Positions 30,712 to 38,749 of a stretch of DNA of 39,235 nucleotides are shown in pieces. The notes under the pieces are model-generated. The model saw nothing but the letters and a program-made list of their open reading frames with translations, ran no database searches and was not told the DNA's origin. The position numbers were made by a program, and so were the translations under genes. Origin of the DNA: an uncultured Oscillospiraceae bacterium (GTDB taxonomy: Bacteria > Bacillota > Clostridia > Oscillospirales > Oscillospiraceae); NCBI GenBank assembly GCA_934572445.1, contig CAKTLD010000005.1, forward strand, positions 1 through 39,235. The letters run 5' to 3'. The stretch's first letter is position 1. Each line of letters opens with the position of its first letter.

Positions 30712-32076
30712 TTAGAACAGCAGGTGCGCGATCGGGCAGACGATGAGCAGGCTGATGATGGTGCGCTCAAGGAAGATGACGAACAGCTCCCAGATGTTGA
30801 GAGGAAGCTTGGAGCCGAGGATCAGACCGCCGACCTCGGAGAGGTAAAGCACCTGCGTGACGGAAACGACCGCGACGATGAACTTGGCCATCTGGCTGGT
30901 AGACTCCGCGATCAGGATGGCGGGGGTGAGCATGTCGGTGAAGCCGACGATCATCGTGGAGGCGACAGCGTCCGCTTCGGGCACCTGCAGCAGCTGGAGC
31001 AGCGGGCGGAACGGGATGCCGAGCCATTCAAAGATCGGGGTGTAGTTGGCAAGGATCAGTGCGATGGTGCCGATGGCCATGACGGAGGGCAGAACGCCGA
31101 ACCACATGCTGCAGGCGTTCTTACCGCCGCTCTTGAAGAATTCACCAATGCCCTTGTGCTCGGCAACGCGCTTCATGGCGAGGTCCATGCCGTACTCGAC
31201 GTTGCTCTTGTAGCCCTCGGGGAGGGTGTCGGGAGCGGCCTTGCCTTCCACTAAGTACATGTTGGGCTTTTTGCGCAGGGGATAGAGATACGGGCAGATG
31301 ATGGCGCAGATGATACCGATGAGGCAGACGATGAGGTAGTAGATGCCGAAGTAATCAAGCAGACCCACCGTATCGAGAACGACGAGGGTAAACGTGATGG
31401 AAACAGCAGAGAACAGCGTGGCGATGATGCTTGCTTCCTTGGCGGAATAGTAGCCGCCCTCATACTGGTTGCAGGTGAGCATAACGCCGAGCGTACCGTC
31501 GCCGATCCAGGAGGTGATGCAGTCGACCGCCGCGCGGCCGGGGACCTTGAACAGGGGGCGCATGACCTTGGTGAGCAGCGCACCGACGAACTCCAGCAGG
31601 CCGAAGTCGAGCAGCAGCGGCAGCAGCAGGGCCGCGATGACGAAGATGATAACGAGCGTGGTGAGCAGGTCATAGAGGACGAAGCCGCCCTGACCGCCGC
31701 CGGTGATCATACCGACGAGACCCACATCTTCCTCGCCCACACCGAGATAGGTGAGCCACACGAAGATGACCGCGAGCACACGGATCACGACCCAGATGGG
31801 TTTGCAGGCGAAGCATTCCTTCATGATGTCGCTATTCATAATGAATTTGGGCTTTGCCAGCGCAACAAGCGACATGACGGCTGATACGGTGAGGATCAGC
31901 ACGCACAGCAGCGGCAGAATGCCTCCGATGGCTCCCGAGATGATGTCGGCAATGATCTTGACCACGACCGTCCATTCACCTGCCGAGTTCTTTACGGGGA
32001 TCATAAACAGGATGACGCCGATGACTGATGGGATGATAAACAGAGCTTTCAGTTTCGCGTTACTTTTGGTTTCCAT
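30712..32076 (-). CDS. yjiH: YjiH-family membrane protein (nucleoside-recognition/Gate domain)
   Basis: The product is 454 residues from ATG 32076, with AGGAGG upstream. About 10 hydrophobic segments are visible. Two Gate-like repeats are recognisable, around DFGLLEFVGALLTKVMRPLF (with VPGRAAVDCITSWIGDGTLG) and around WLGIPFRPLLQLLQVPEADA (with STMIVGFTDMLTPAIL). These match YjiH/nucleoside-recognition membrane proteins, whose transport substrate is not established. It lies upstream of the MocR regulator and arcA on the same strand. Similar proteins could act as amino-acid or organic-acid transporters, so an arginine/ornithine role is a hypothesis from context only. Its leader contains a hairpin. 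Confidence 0.8.
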   Translation of the reverse strand: METKSNAKLKALFIIPSVIGVILFMIPVKNSAGEWTVVVKIIADIISGAIGGILPLLCVLILTVSAVMSLVALAKPKFIMNSDIMKECFACKPIWVVIRVLAVIFVWLTYLGVGEEDVGLVGMITGGGQGGFVLYDLLTTLVIIFVIAALLLPLLLDFGLLEFVGALLTKVMRPLFKVPGRAAVDCITSWIGDGTLGVMLTCNQYEGGYYSAKEASIIATLFSAVSITFTLVVLDTVGLLDYFGIYYLIVCLIGIICAIICPYLYPLRKKPNMYLVEGKAAPDTLPEGYKSNVEYGMDLAMKRVAEHKGIGEFFKSGGKNACSMWFGVLPSVMAIGTIALILANYTPIFEWLGIPFRPLLQLLQVPEADAVASTMIVGFTDMLTPAILIAESTSQMAKFIVAVVSVTQVLYLSEVGGLILGSKLPLNIWELFVIFLERTIISLLIVCPIAHLLF

Positions 32077-32110
32077 TCTCTCTCCTCCTTTTTATTGTGA
32101 GCTGTGTCCA

Positions 32111-32138
32111 AAAACCGGCCTCTCTCACAGCCGGTTTT
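32111..32138 (-). promoter_or_regulatory. Leader hairpin upstream of yjiH
   Basis: AAAACCGGC (32111-32119) pairs with GCCGGTTTT (32130-32138), 35 bases before the yjiH start. On the minus strand it ends in a T-run, so it may be an attenuator in the leader. A TGGTATAC extended -10-like sequence further upstream (minus strand, about 32210-32217) could be the promoter. Confidence 0.45.
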
Positions 32139-32248
32139 GAGGCAAATGCTCTTATCAAATACTTTATACATTTTTGTTCACAAAGCAAGTGCCAGTCAGC
32201 CCTGCAATTTGTATACCAGTAATAAATTTCTCCATTTTGCCACTTTTC

Positions 32249-32302
32249 TTTTTGTGCAGCCTGACCCACTGCCGAAAACGAGGGTGAAAACCTGCACAAA
32301 AA
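32249..32302. repeat. Inverted repeat in yjiH upstream region
   Basis: TTTTTGTGCAG (32249-32259) and CTGCACAAAAA (32292-32302) form an 11-bp stem around a 32-base loop. It adjoins the larger terminator hairpin at 32306-32360. Nothing else was found in the gene-free stretch 32077-32364. Confidence 0.4.
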
Positions 32303-32305
32303 AGT

Positions 32306-32360
32306 GCGCCGAAGCGGCGGAAAAGAGAGCGATCTGCCCTCTTTTCCGCTGCTTCGGCGC
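32306..32360 (-). terminator. Long terminator hairpin after the small ORF
   Basis: Arms 32306-32327 and 32339-32360 pair over 22 bases with one mismatch around an 11-base loop. On the minus strand it starts four bases after the small ORF stop and is followed by ACTTTTTTG. Confidence 0.8.
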
Positions 32361-32364
32361 TGTC

Positions 32365-32598
32365 TCACGGCTGCTCCGCGCCGTTAAAGCGCTCGATCTC
32401 ATTTTTGCCGATGGCCATGCGCTTCCACTGCTCGGGAAGTCCCGGCGCAATCAGCGGGAAGAGATTTTCCGTGTCGGATGTCGGCTGGATGTTGTAGGTG
32501 CCGTACTTGTTCACCAGGTCGGCGCAGTTGTCCGGCTGGCCGAAGCGCGGGCGCAGCATCGGCGTCAGATCGCGCGGCAGTCCCTTGTCCTTTTTCAT
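32365..32598 (-). CDS. Small conserved-looking hypothetical protein
   Basis: The product is 77 residues. ATG 32598 is chosen because GGAGGTG lies nine bases upstream; GTG 32610 and TTG 32601 are in frame but fit the site less well. The sequence begins MKKDKGLPRDLTPMLRPRFG and continues with VNKYGTYNIQPTSDTENLFP and GLPEQWKRMAIGKNEIERFN. It is soluble, Pro-rich at the start, with one Cys and no signal peptide. I do not recognise a family. Its ribosome site is buried in the terminator hairpin of the upstream nucleotidyltransferase gene, and a strong terminator follows, so it looks like a genuine regulated gene. Confidence 0.7.
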   Translation of the reverse strand: MKKDKGLPRDLTPMLRPRFGQPDNCADLVNKYGTYNIQPTSDTENLFPLIAPGLPEQWKRMAIGKNEIERFNGAEQP

Positions 32599-32600
32599 CA

Positions 32601-32645
32601 AAAAGCTCACCTCCGGACATAGTATGTCCGGAGGTGAGCGCTTTT
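32601..32645 (-). terminator. Hairpin that both ends the nucleotidyltransferase gene and hides the next ribosome site
   Basis: GCTCACCTCCGGACA (32605-32619) and TGTCCGGAGGTGAGC (32625-32639) form a perfect 15-bp stem with a five-base loop and flanking A/T runs. On the minus strand it ends in GCTTTTTG like a terminator, but its 3' arm contains GGAGGTGAGC, the ribosome site of the ORF starting at 32598. Confidence 0.8.
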
Positions 32646-32652
32646 CTTCGTT

Positions 32653-33582
32653 TTATTCGCGCAGCGTCGCAGGATACACGCCCGCGTCGTGCAGCTTCTG
32701 GAGCTCACGCTGCACCATTTCCTTATCCTCGTGATAGGTCATGCCGAACCACCGCGCGTTTGAGTGCAGCACCGATACGCGCAGCTCGCCGCGGTCGATC
32801 AGCTCGCCGATCATGCTCGGCAGCAGGCACTCGGCCTTGATATTATCCGCGGGCAGCGCACGCAGGAAGCGGTGGAAGTAGTCCTCCAGCTTTCCGAACA
32901 GCCACGGCGTAAAGCCCCAGAAGTTCATCGACACCGGCGTCTCCGGCGCATAGACAGGCCCATCGCCGTTTTCCTGGATGTCGCGGATCTTTCCGTCGGC
33001 GCAGGGCTTCAGGTGGAATGTCTCGACTACGCGGTCGAGCAGTCCGTCCGCGTCCACATGACACACCCCACGCGTGACCGTTCCGTGCTCGCTTACGGTG
33101 TTTACCAGACTGTAGCCGACCATCGTGCCCTCGCCGGTCCCGGCAAGCTTTCCGAGCTCGGTATAGATCGTCCGGAACGCGTCGGCCCCGTAATAATCGT
33201 CGGCATTGATGACGATGAACGGCTCGTGCACAAATTCGCGCGCGCATAAAAGCGCATGCACCGTGCCGAACGGCTTCACGCGCCCGTCCGGCACCTTGTA
33301 AAAGTCCGGCACGCTCGTAAAGTCCTGATACGCGTAGCAGACCTCGACGGTCTTGCCATCCGCCGTCCTGCGCTTTGCGAGCCGGTCACCGACCATGCGC
33401 TCCATCAGCTCGCGCATATCGGGCTTGATGATGAAGACCACCTTCGTAAAGCCCGCGCGCAGCGCGTCATAGATCGAGTATTCCATCAGGATCTCGCCCT
33501 TCGGGCCGATCCCGTCCACCTGCTTGTTTCCGCCGTAGCGCGAGCCCATGCCCGCCGCCATGATCACCAGCGCTGCTTTCAT
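32653..33582 (-). CDS. Sugar-nucleotidyltransferase-like protein
   Basis: The product is 309 residues from ATG 33582, with AGAGGAG upstream; the frame to 33633 adds 17 unlikely residues. The N-terminal nucleotide-binding signature MKAALVIMAAGMGSRYGGNK is followed by GPKGEILMEYSIYDALRAGF, a GTVHALLCAREFV segment, FIVINADDYYG with the metal Asp residues, and MNFWGFTPWLF. This is an NTP_transferase/GT-A fold, as in UTP- or dTTP-sugar-1-phosphate transferases. The exact sugar and nucleotide are not visible. It is divergent from the AEC carrier at 33735. Confidence 0.88.
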   Translation of the reverse strand: MKAALVIMAAGMGSRYGGNKQVDGIGPKGEILMEYSIYDALRAGFTKVVFIIKPDMRELMERMVGDRLAKRRTADGKTVEVCYAYQDFTSVPDFYKVPDGRVKPFGTVHALLCAREFVHEPFIVINADDYYGADAFRTIYTELGKLAGTGEGTMVGYSLVNTVSEHGTVTRGVCHVDADGLLDRVVETFHLKPCADGKIRDIQENGDGPVYAPETPVSMNFWGFTPWLFGKLEDYFHRFLRALPADNIKAECLLPSMIGELIDRGELRVSVLHSNARWFGMTYHEDKEMVQRELQKLHDAGVYPATLRE

Positions 33583-33675
33583 CGAAATAAAACTCCTCTC
33601 AAAGTCCAGAGCGTTCCGCTCTTTTTTCATCATATCCTATCCGCCGGTCCATTTCAACCATCTTTTGCGCATCTC

Positions 33676-33703
33676 TTGCCTTTTGCCGCGGGGGTGATAT
33701 ACT
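33676..33703 (+). promoter_or_regulatory. Promoter of the AEC carrier gene
   Basis: TTGCCT (33676-33681) and TATACT (33698-33703) are 16 bases apart, with TGA immediately before the -10 (extended -10). The start codon is 31 bases further. Confidence 0.65.
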
Positions 33704-33734
33704 GTAGAAAACACTTTTGTCGAGGTTTTTCATT

Positions 33735-34667
33735 ATGGAAGGCTTTCTGCACGCGATCTCTTCTGTCACCATCATCCTGCTGCTCACGGCCACAGGCTAC
33801 CTCTGCGCGGCGCGCGGCTGGATGGACGTGCGCGCCAAGGCCTTCATCAGCAAGTTCCTGATGACGCTTGCCATCCCCTGCATGTGCGTCTACGGGCTGA
33901 CGAACAACCTCACGCACGACCTGCTCGCCCAGTCCGTGGGCTTTCTGCTCGTGCCGGTGGTCTGCACGCTCGTGTCGTTCCTGCTCTCGTGGGGCGTGGG
34001 GCGGCTGCTGCGACTGCCGCGCCGCAGACTCGGCGTCTTTATGATGATGTGTTCGGTGTCCAACGCCGTCTTCATCGGCCTTCCGATGTGCACCGAGCTC
34101 TTCGGCGAGGTCTGCACGCCTTATGTCATGCTCTACTACCTGGTCAACACCAGCTTCGTCCAGCTCGTGGGCCTTTCGCTCGTGCGCTGGTCGGGGGAGA
34201 GCGGCGGCTTTTCCCGCGCCTCCCTCGCGCGGTTTTTCAAAACGCCCGCAGTGCTTGCGGTCTTCCTCGGCCTTGCGCTCGTGCTGCTGGAGGTGAAACT
34301 GCCATCCCTCGTGATGAGCTACTGCAAATATATGAACAGCCTCGTCACGCCGCTGGCGCTGCTGCTCACGGGCTATATCATCCATGACATCGGCCTTAAA
34401 AATTTGAGGCTCGACCGCACGCAGGGCGCGATGATGGCCTTTCGCTTTCTGCTCTCGCCCGCCCTGGCGCTGACGCTGTGTGCACTGTTCGGCGTGAGCG
34501 GTCTTGCGCGCAGCGTGCTCGCCGTGGAAACGGCGATGCCCGTCGTTACGCAGACGGTCGTGGCCGCGGCGGAATACGGCGCGGACGAGCAGCTCGCCGC
34601 GCAGGGCGCGGCGCTTACCACGCTTGCGTGCTTTGTCGTCATTCCCGTGCTGATGCTGCTCCTGTAG
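33735..34667 (+). CDS. AEC-family (auxin efflux carrier-type) transporter
   Basis: The product is 310 residues from ATG 33735, behind GAGG. Ten hydrophobic segments fall in two groups of five around a basic middle loop. AEC motifs are visible: AKAFISKFLMTLAIPCMCVY in the first half, CSVSNAVFIGLPMCTELFG with the Asn/Pro broken helix, and ETAMPVVTQTVVAAAEYGAD in the second half. Bacterial members export or exchange malate and other organic acids. The substrate here is unknown. A GC-rich terminator follows. The neighbouring genes do not suggest a pathway. Confidence 0.88.
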   Translation: MEGFLHAISSVTIILLLTATGYLCAARGWMDVRAKAFISKFLMTLAIPCMCVYGLTNNLTHDLLAQSVGFLLVPVVCTLVSFLLSWGVGRLLRLPRRRLGVFMMMCSVSNAVFIGLPMCTELFGEVCTPYVMLYYLVNTSFVQLVGLSLVRWSGESGGFSRASLARFFKTPAVLAVFLGLALVLLEVKLPSLVMSYCKYMNSLVTPLALLLTGYIIHDIGLKNLRLDRTQGAMMAFRFLLSPALALTLCALFGVSGLARSVLAVETAMPVVTQTVVAAAEYGADEQLAAQGAALTTLACFVVIPVLMLLL

Positions 34668-34676
34668 GATCTCCCG

Positions 34677-34701
34677 CGCGGCGCGCAAAATGCGCGCCGC
34701 G
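34677..34701 (+). terminator. Terminator of the AEC gene
   Basis: CGCGGCGCGC (34677-34686) and GCGCGCCGCG (34692-34701) form a perfect 10-bp stem with an AAAAT loop. A T-rich stretch (GTATGTTTTT) follows a few bases later. Confidence 0.65.
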
Positions 34702-34762
34702 TTCGTATGTTTTTCCCTTCGCGCGCATATAGATGGAGCAACATGGGATAGGAGTGTGCTTC

Positions 34763-35011
34763 ATGAAGGGAAACATGGAAGAGCGCGCCTGCGCGCTGGC
34801 CGCCTACATCATCGAAAACCGCACCACCGTGCGTGCCGCGGCGAAGAAATTCGGCGTGAGCAAATCCACCGTCCACAAGGACCTGCAGGACCGCCTGCCG
34901 CAGTTCAACCGCAGCCTCTATCTTCAGGTCAAGGAGGTGCTGGAGGAGAACAAGGCCCAGCGCCATCTGCGCGGCGGCATGGCCACGCGAAAAAAATATA
35001 AAGGATTTTGA
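34763..35011 (+). CDS. spoIIID: Sporulation transcription factor SpoIIID
   Basis: The product is 82 residues from ATG 34763, with AGGAG upstream; the frame to 34733 is rejected. A KKFGVSKSTVHKDLQDRLPQ helix-turn-helix and the C-terminal basic stretch AQRHLRGGMATRKKYK match SpoIIID very closely. SpoIIID is a small DNA-binding protein that activates and represses mother-cell genes between the sigma-E and sigma-K stages. Its presence indicates an endospore-forming lineage. A CATATAGAT sequence (about 34727-34735) could be part of a sigma-E-type promoter, but this is not certain. Confidence 0.95.
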   Translation: MKGNMEERACALAAYIIENRTTVRAAAKKFGVSKSTVHKDLQDRLPQFNRSLYLQVKEVLEENKAQRHLRGGMATRKKYKGF

Positions 35012-35128
35012 GCAGGGGAGGAAACTTTTTCCGACTTTTTTCGTCTATACCATATAAGCCATTTTTCAATCGGCATACCCGCGGCGCGTGTGCCGGTCCT
35101 CCTTTTGCCGTTTTGCGCAAATTGACTC

Positions 35129-35157
35129 TTGTCGAATCGCGCCGAACCCGTTATAAT
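35129..35157 (+). promoter_or_regulatory. Promoter of the LCP-family gene
   Basis: TTGTCG (35129-35134) and a perfect TATAAT (35152-35157) have a 17-base spacer. A better -35 (TTGACT at 35123) is too far away. The rest of the 35012-35195 gap shows only AT-rich sequence. Confidence 0.6.
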
Positions 35158-35195
35158 GTCGTTATTGTAAACCAATAGAGGATCGGAAGGACAAC

Positions 35196-36227
35196 ATGAA
35201 CGAACGTGAGAGATACGATACGGACCGTGAGCGTCCGGTGAAGAGAAAGAAAAAGAGATCGCGCGGCGAGCGCGCGGCGGTCGCGCTGCTGTCGGTGCTG
35301 TTTCTGGTGGTGGCGGTCGTGGCGGTGGTCAAATACGTCGTGCGCGCGCCCGAGCCGGTGGATGAAACGCCGCAGCAGGACGTGAAGGACGATCCCGCCA
35401 AGCCCGATGACGGCAGCGCCGAGGTCATTTCCAACGGCCGCGAGCGCAAGCAGTACTGCTATACCATCCTGCTCTCCGGCATCGACAACGACGCCGGCGG
35501 CAGCGACACGAACATCCTTATGCGCTTTGACGCCGTGAACAAGACCATCGACCTTGTCAGCCTTCCGCGCGACTCGCTGATGAGCAGCGGCCACAAGCTC
35601 AACTATGCCTACGCCAGGGGCGGCACCGACCAGCTGCGCGCCGAGATCGCGGATCTTCTGGGGATTCCGGTGGACTTCTACGTCAGCGTCGACCTCAAGG
35701 GCTTTATCGAGCTGGTCGACCAGATCGGAGGCGTGGACTTTGACGTGCCCATCAACATGGATTATGACGATCCCTATCAGGACCTGCACATCCACTTCAA
35801 AAAGGGGATGCAGCACCTCACCGGCCAGCAGGCGATGGAGGTCGTGCGCTTCCGCCACAATAACGACGGCACGGGCTACGGCACGGAGGATATCGGCCGC
35901 ATCGGTACGCAGCAGGCCTTTTTGAAGGCCGTGGCGCAGAAGCTGATGAAGATCGAGAACGTCCCCGCCATGGCCGAGGTCTTCCTCAAATACGTCAAAA
36001 CCGACCTGACGCTCGGCAATCTCGTCTGGCTCGGCAACGAGGCGCTGAACATGGGCGGCATGGACGCCATCTCCTTCTACACGCTGCCCGGCGACGGTAC
36101 GGGCTGGTATAAGGGCGCGTCGGTCTACACGCTCGATCCCGACGCGGTGCTCGAGCTCGTGAACGCCTCGCTCAACCCCTATGTGGACGATATTACCGCC
36201 GAGGATATGAACATTCTGGTCCCGTGA
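35196..36227 (+). CDS. LytR-CpsA-Psr (LCP) family protein
   Basis: The product is 343 residues from ATG 35196, behind GGAAGGACAAC. A very basic cytoplasmic N-terminus (KRKKKRSRGER) is followed by one membrane helix (residues of about 27-47), an acidic Pro-rich linker and an extracellular LCP domain. Motifs are YTILLSGIDNDAGGSDTNIL, VSLPRDSL with the conserved Arg, KLNYAYARGG, and VVRFRHNNDGTGYGTEDIGR followed by QQAF. LCP enzymes transfer glycopolymers such as teichoic acids from lipid carriers to peptidoglycan. The key Arg and Asp residues are present. It is 34 bases upstream of a secreted SLH/transglutaminase-like protein and probably shares its transcript. Confidence 0.93.
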   Translation: MNERERYDTDRERPVKRKKKRSRGERAAVALLSVLFLVVAVVAVVKYVVRAPEPVDETPQQDVKDDPAKPDDGSAEVISNGRERKQYCYTILLSGIDNDAGGSDTNILMRFDAVNKTIDLVSLPRDSLMSSGHKLNYAYARGGTDQLRAEIADLLGIPVDFYVSVDLKGFIELVDQIGGVDFDVPINMDYDDPYQDLHIHFKKGMQHLTGQQAMEVVRFRHNNDGTGYGTEDIGRIGTQQAFLKAVAQKLMKIENVPAMAEVFLKYVKTDLTLGNLVWLGNEALNMGGMDAISFYTLPGDGTGWYKGASVYTLDPDAVLELVNASLNPYVDDITAEDMNILVP

Positions 36228-36261
36228 GCGCGGGACTGAGAGAGAAAGAGAGTCGATCGCC

Positions 36262-37770
36262 ATGAAATTACGCTCCGCGCTGCTGTTCCTTGCGCTGGCG
36301 CTGCTGCTGTCGGTCAATGTGCTCGCCCAAAGCCTTGGTGCGGGCGATCTGCCGGTGTCCGACGTGCCGGAGCGGGAGGAAACGGCGGAGGAGGACACGC
36401 ATTTTGTCCCCGCGCGCACCTACGGGGGCGAATTTACAGACGTGGCCGATGACAGCTGGTATGCGCCCTCCGTCATCTCCGCCTATGAATACGGTCTGCT
36501 GTCCGGCCGCGGCGCGGGAGAATTTGCGCCCGGCGACAACATCACCCTTGCGGAGCTTTTGACCATCGCCGCGCGTCTGCACTGCATTTACTTTACGGGC
36601 AGCGACGCGCCGCTCCTTGAGGCGCAGGACGGGGCGTCGCCCTGGTACGCGCCGTATATCGATTATCTCAAAGACGAGAATCTGCTCGACAACAGCTTCG
36701 AGGGCTTTTACCTCCTGCCCGCCTCGCGCGCGCAGATGGCGGGCATCTTTGCCTTTGCCCTGCCTGAGGACTGGTATGACGAGCCGAACGCTCAGCTTGT
36801 GACCGAGGCCTACGCCAGCCGTGATTTTATCACCGACGTCACGGAGAGAACGCCCTACCGCAGCGAGATCCTGCTGATGTACCGCAGGGGCCTTCTTTCC
36901 GGCATGGACGAAAAAGGCAGCTTTTATCCCGACCGCAGCGTCAGCCGCGCGGAGATCGCGGCGCTTCTGACGCGCGTGGTCGAGCCGGAGACGCGCCTGA
37001 CGCTCTCCTGGGTCGTGCAGCCCTATCATTCCGCCGCCGGAGCGACGCTCAGCGGCCTTATCACGCCGCCGCAGAGCGTTTCCTCAGCTCCCTCGGCCAG
37101 GGACAGCGCGGCCATTGATGCGCTCGTGCGCGATATGCTTGCGCGCGGCGCGAGCACCATCACGCTGAATTATCCCAAGGCGCTCACCTCCGCGACCGCC
37201 AGCGCGCTGACAAAGGCGTTCACCGCCCGCGTCAAGACCTACTGCGAGCAGATGTATAACGCCGTCTCCTGCAAGGCCTACTCCACGGGACGGGTCGAGC
37301 TGACCTTTTCCTCTACCGCCTGCACGGATGCGGAGCTGGCATCGTATCGCGCCAAAACGCTTGCCGCCGCCGTCGCCGTGCACGATTCCCTCTGGGAGAG
37401 CGGTGTGCTCAGCTACGAGATGAGCGAGTACGAGATCGCGCGCACCTATTTCCTCTGGCTGTGCGACAACTGCCGCTACGACGAGGATGCGGCTGACGAT
37501 TCCCTCAGCCACCTGGCCTACGGCGCGCTCGTCAGCGGCCTTGCCGTGTGCGACGGCTACACGGGCGCCTATGACCTGCTCTTAAAGCTCGAGGGCATCG
37601 ACTGCACCGCCCTTTTCAACGACAGCCACATCTGGACCGTTGCCGTGCTCGACGGTGCGGAATACCACATCGACGTCACCTGGGGCGACCAGTACGGCCG
37701 CACGGACCTGCGCTGGTTCGGCATGAGCGCCGCGCAGTCGCGCACATATCACTCCTGGACCGAAAAATAG
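36262..37770 (+). CDS. Secreted SLH-domain protein with transglutaminase-like domain
   Basis: The product is 502 residues. An N-terminal signal peptide (MKLRSALLFLALALLLSVNV, then LAQS) is followed by three SLH-like repeats: FTDVADDSWYAPSVISAYEY (about 58-100), a more diverged one near SPWYAPYIDYLKDENLLD (about 125-170), and DVTERTPYRSEILLMYRRGL (about 192-240). The C-terminal third has a transglutaminase-like triad: Cys430 in LAVCDGYTGAYD, His456 in NDSHIWTVAV and Asp471 in HIDVTWGD. SLH repeats bind cell-wall polymers. The enzyme domain may be a peptidase or crosslinker. No strong ribosome site is visible. Its coupling with an LCP gene points to a cell-wall role. Confidence 0.88.
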   Translation: MKLRSALLFLALALLLSVNVLAQSLGAGDLPVSDVPEREETAEEDTHFVPARTYGGEFTDVADDSWYAPSVISAYEYGLLSGRGAGEFAPGDNITLAELLTIAARLHCIYFTGSDAPLLEAQDGASPWYAPYIDYLKDENLLDNSFEGFYLLPASRAQMAGIFAFALPEDWYDEPNAQLVTEAYASRDFITDVTERTPYRSEILLMYRRGLLSGMDEKGSFYPDRSVSRAEIAALLTRVVEPETRLTLSWVVQPYHSAAGATLSGLITPPQSVSSAPSARDSAAIDALVRDMLARGASTITLNYPKALTSATASALTKAFTARVKTYCEQMYNAVSCKAYSTGRVELTFSSTACTDAELASYRAKTLAAAVAVHDSLWESGVLSYEMSEYEIARTYFLWLCDNCRYDEDAADDSLSHLAYGALVSGLAVCDGYTGAYDLLLKLEGIDCTALFNDSHIWTVAVLDGAEYHIDVTWGDQYGRTDLRWFGMSAAQSRTYHSWTEK

Positions 37771-37772
37771 GG

Positions 37773-37807
37773 AAAAGCGCTCCTTTCATCCGGAAAGGAG
37801 CGCTTTT
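37773..37807. terminator. Terminator between convergent genes
   Basis: AAAAGCGCTCCTTTC (37773-37787) pairs with GAAAGGAGCGCTTTT (37793-37807), with extra T after it. It should work for both the SLH gene and the convergent metallo-beta-lactamase-fold gene. Confidence 0.88.
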
Positions 37808-37816
37808 TTGTGTCGT

Positions 37817-38599
37817 TCAGTCCTTCAGCGCAAAGACCTGACCCTCGGCCGTGATGCGCGCGACCGCATCGCGCTGGGCGGGGTGCGCGGCGACATAGCG
37901 GTCGATGACCTCATACTTTTTCCACATGTGCATCGGAAAAACGTGCCGCACGCGCATGTTTTTCATCAGATAGTCGAGCCCCAGCCCCTCGGCGCTCTCG
38001 CCAAGGCGCGGGTCGAGCGGCGCCATTGCCGCCGTGAGCTCAGGCGCGATGCCGTTGTCCGTCGCCTCGTTGCAGACGGCGGAGGCGAGCTTTGCAATAG
38101 CCGCGCGGTAGTGGGCGGCCATGTCGCCGCAATAGGCCTTGCCCTCGCTCTCCCAGTGCCACCAGTTCAGGTCGCCCCCGTGGTAGACCATTTTTCCCTC
38201 GGCGCGCAGGAGATAGGCGTTGCCGATGTCGGTGGACTTGATGGCACGGATGCTCAGTTCCTCGCCCGCGGCCTCAGTCAACAGGATGCTGTCGGGCCGC
38301 AGGACGGTCGTGCGGGCAAACGCCTCATCGGAGATATTGAGCCACTTGCGCTTGCGCTCGGTAAGGCGCGTGTCGCGCGAGACGAAAAAGCGCGCGTCGG
38401 GGTATTGCTCCAGAAGGCCGAACACCTTCGCGTCAAAGTGGTCCTCGTGGCTGTGGCTCGAGAAGACGAGCAAGGGCTTTCCGGGCTTGAGCTCCGGCAG
38501 CGGCCCTGTGTAGTCGGGCTCGTAGGTGTAGTCAAAGAGTGTATAGAACCTGTCCCATTCGACAAGGAACGCGCTGTGGGCGATAAACGTGACGGTCAT
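37817..38599 (-). CDS. Metallo-beta-lactamase-fold hydrolase (UlaG-like)
   Basis: The product is 260 residues from ATG 38599, with AAAGGAG upstream; the upstream frame to 38929 is antisense to the next gene and is rejected. MTVTFIAHSAFLVEW is the start typical of UlaG/YtkL-like proteins. Metal ligands are in the SSHSHEDHFD motif (His49, His51, Asp53, His54), with later Asp and His in VYHGGDLNWWHWES and HVFPMHMWKKYE. The family includes L-ascorbate-6-phosphate lactonase and many uncharacterised hydrolases. It stands alone, so the substrate is unknown. Confidence 0.88.
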   Translation of the reverse strand: MTVTFIAHSAFLVEWDRFYTLFDYTYEPDYTGPLPELKPGKPLLVFSSHSHEDHFDAKVFGLLEQYPDARFFVSRDTRLTERKRKWLNISDEAFARTTVLRPDSILLTEAAGEELSIRAIKSTDIGNAYLLRAEGKMVYHGGDLNWWHWESEGKAYCGDMAAHYRAAIAKLASAVCNEATDNGIAPELTAAMAPLDPRLGESAEGLGLDYLMKNMRVRHVFPMHMWKKYEVIDRYVAAHPAQRDAVARITAEGQVFALKD

Positions 38600-38681
38600 G
38601 CTGGTCTCCTTTCGCTTCGGAGGATGGAAGCTTGCTTGTAGGATTATAGCAGACACGCGGGCGCGGCGCAAGGGAAAAGGC

Positions 38682-38710
38682 TTTTCAAAATCAAACGAAT
38701 ATGATAAAAT
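38682..38710 (+). promoter_or_regulatory. Possible promoter of the radical SAM gene
   Basis: TTTTCA (38682-38687) and TAAAAT (38705-38710) have a 17-base spacer in an AT-rich pocket upstream of the gene. It is a modest match. Confidence 0.4.
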
Positions 38711-38749
38711 ATTTCGATCCACCCCCGACTGCACGAAAGGAGCCGCGCG

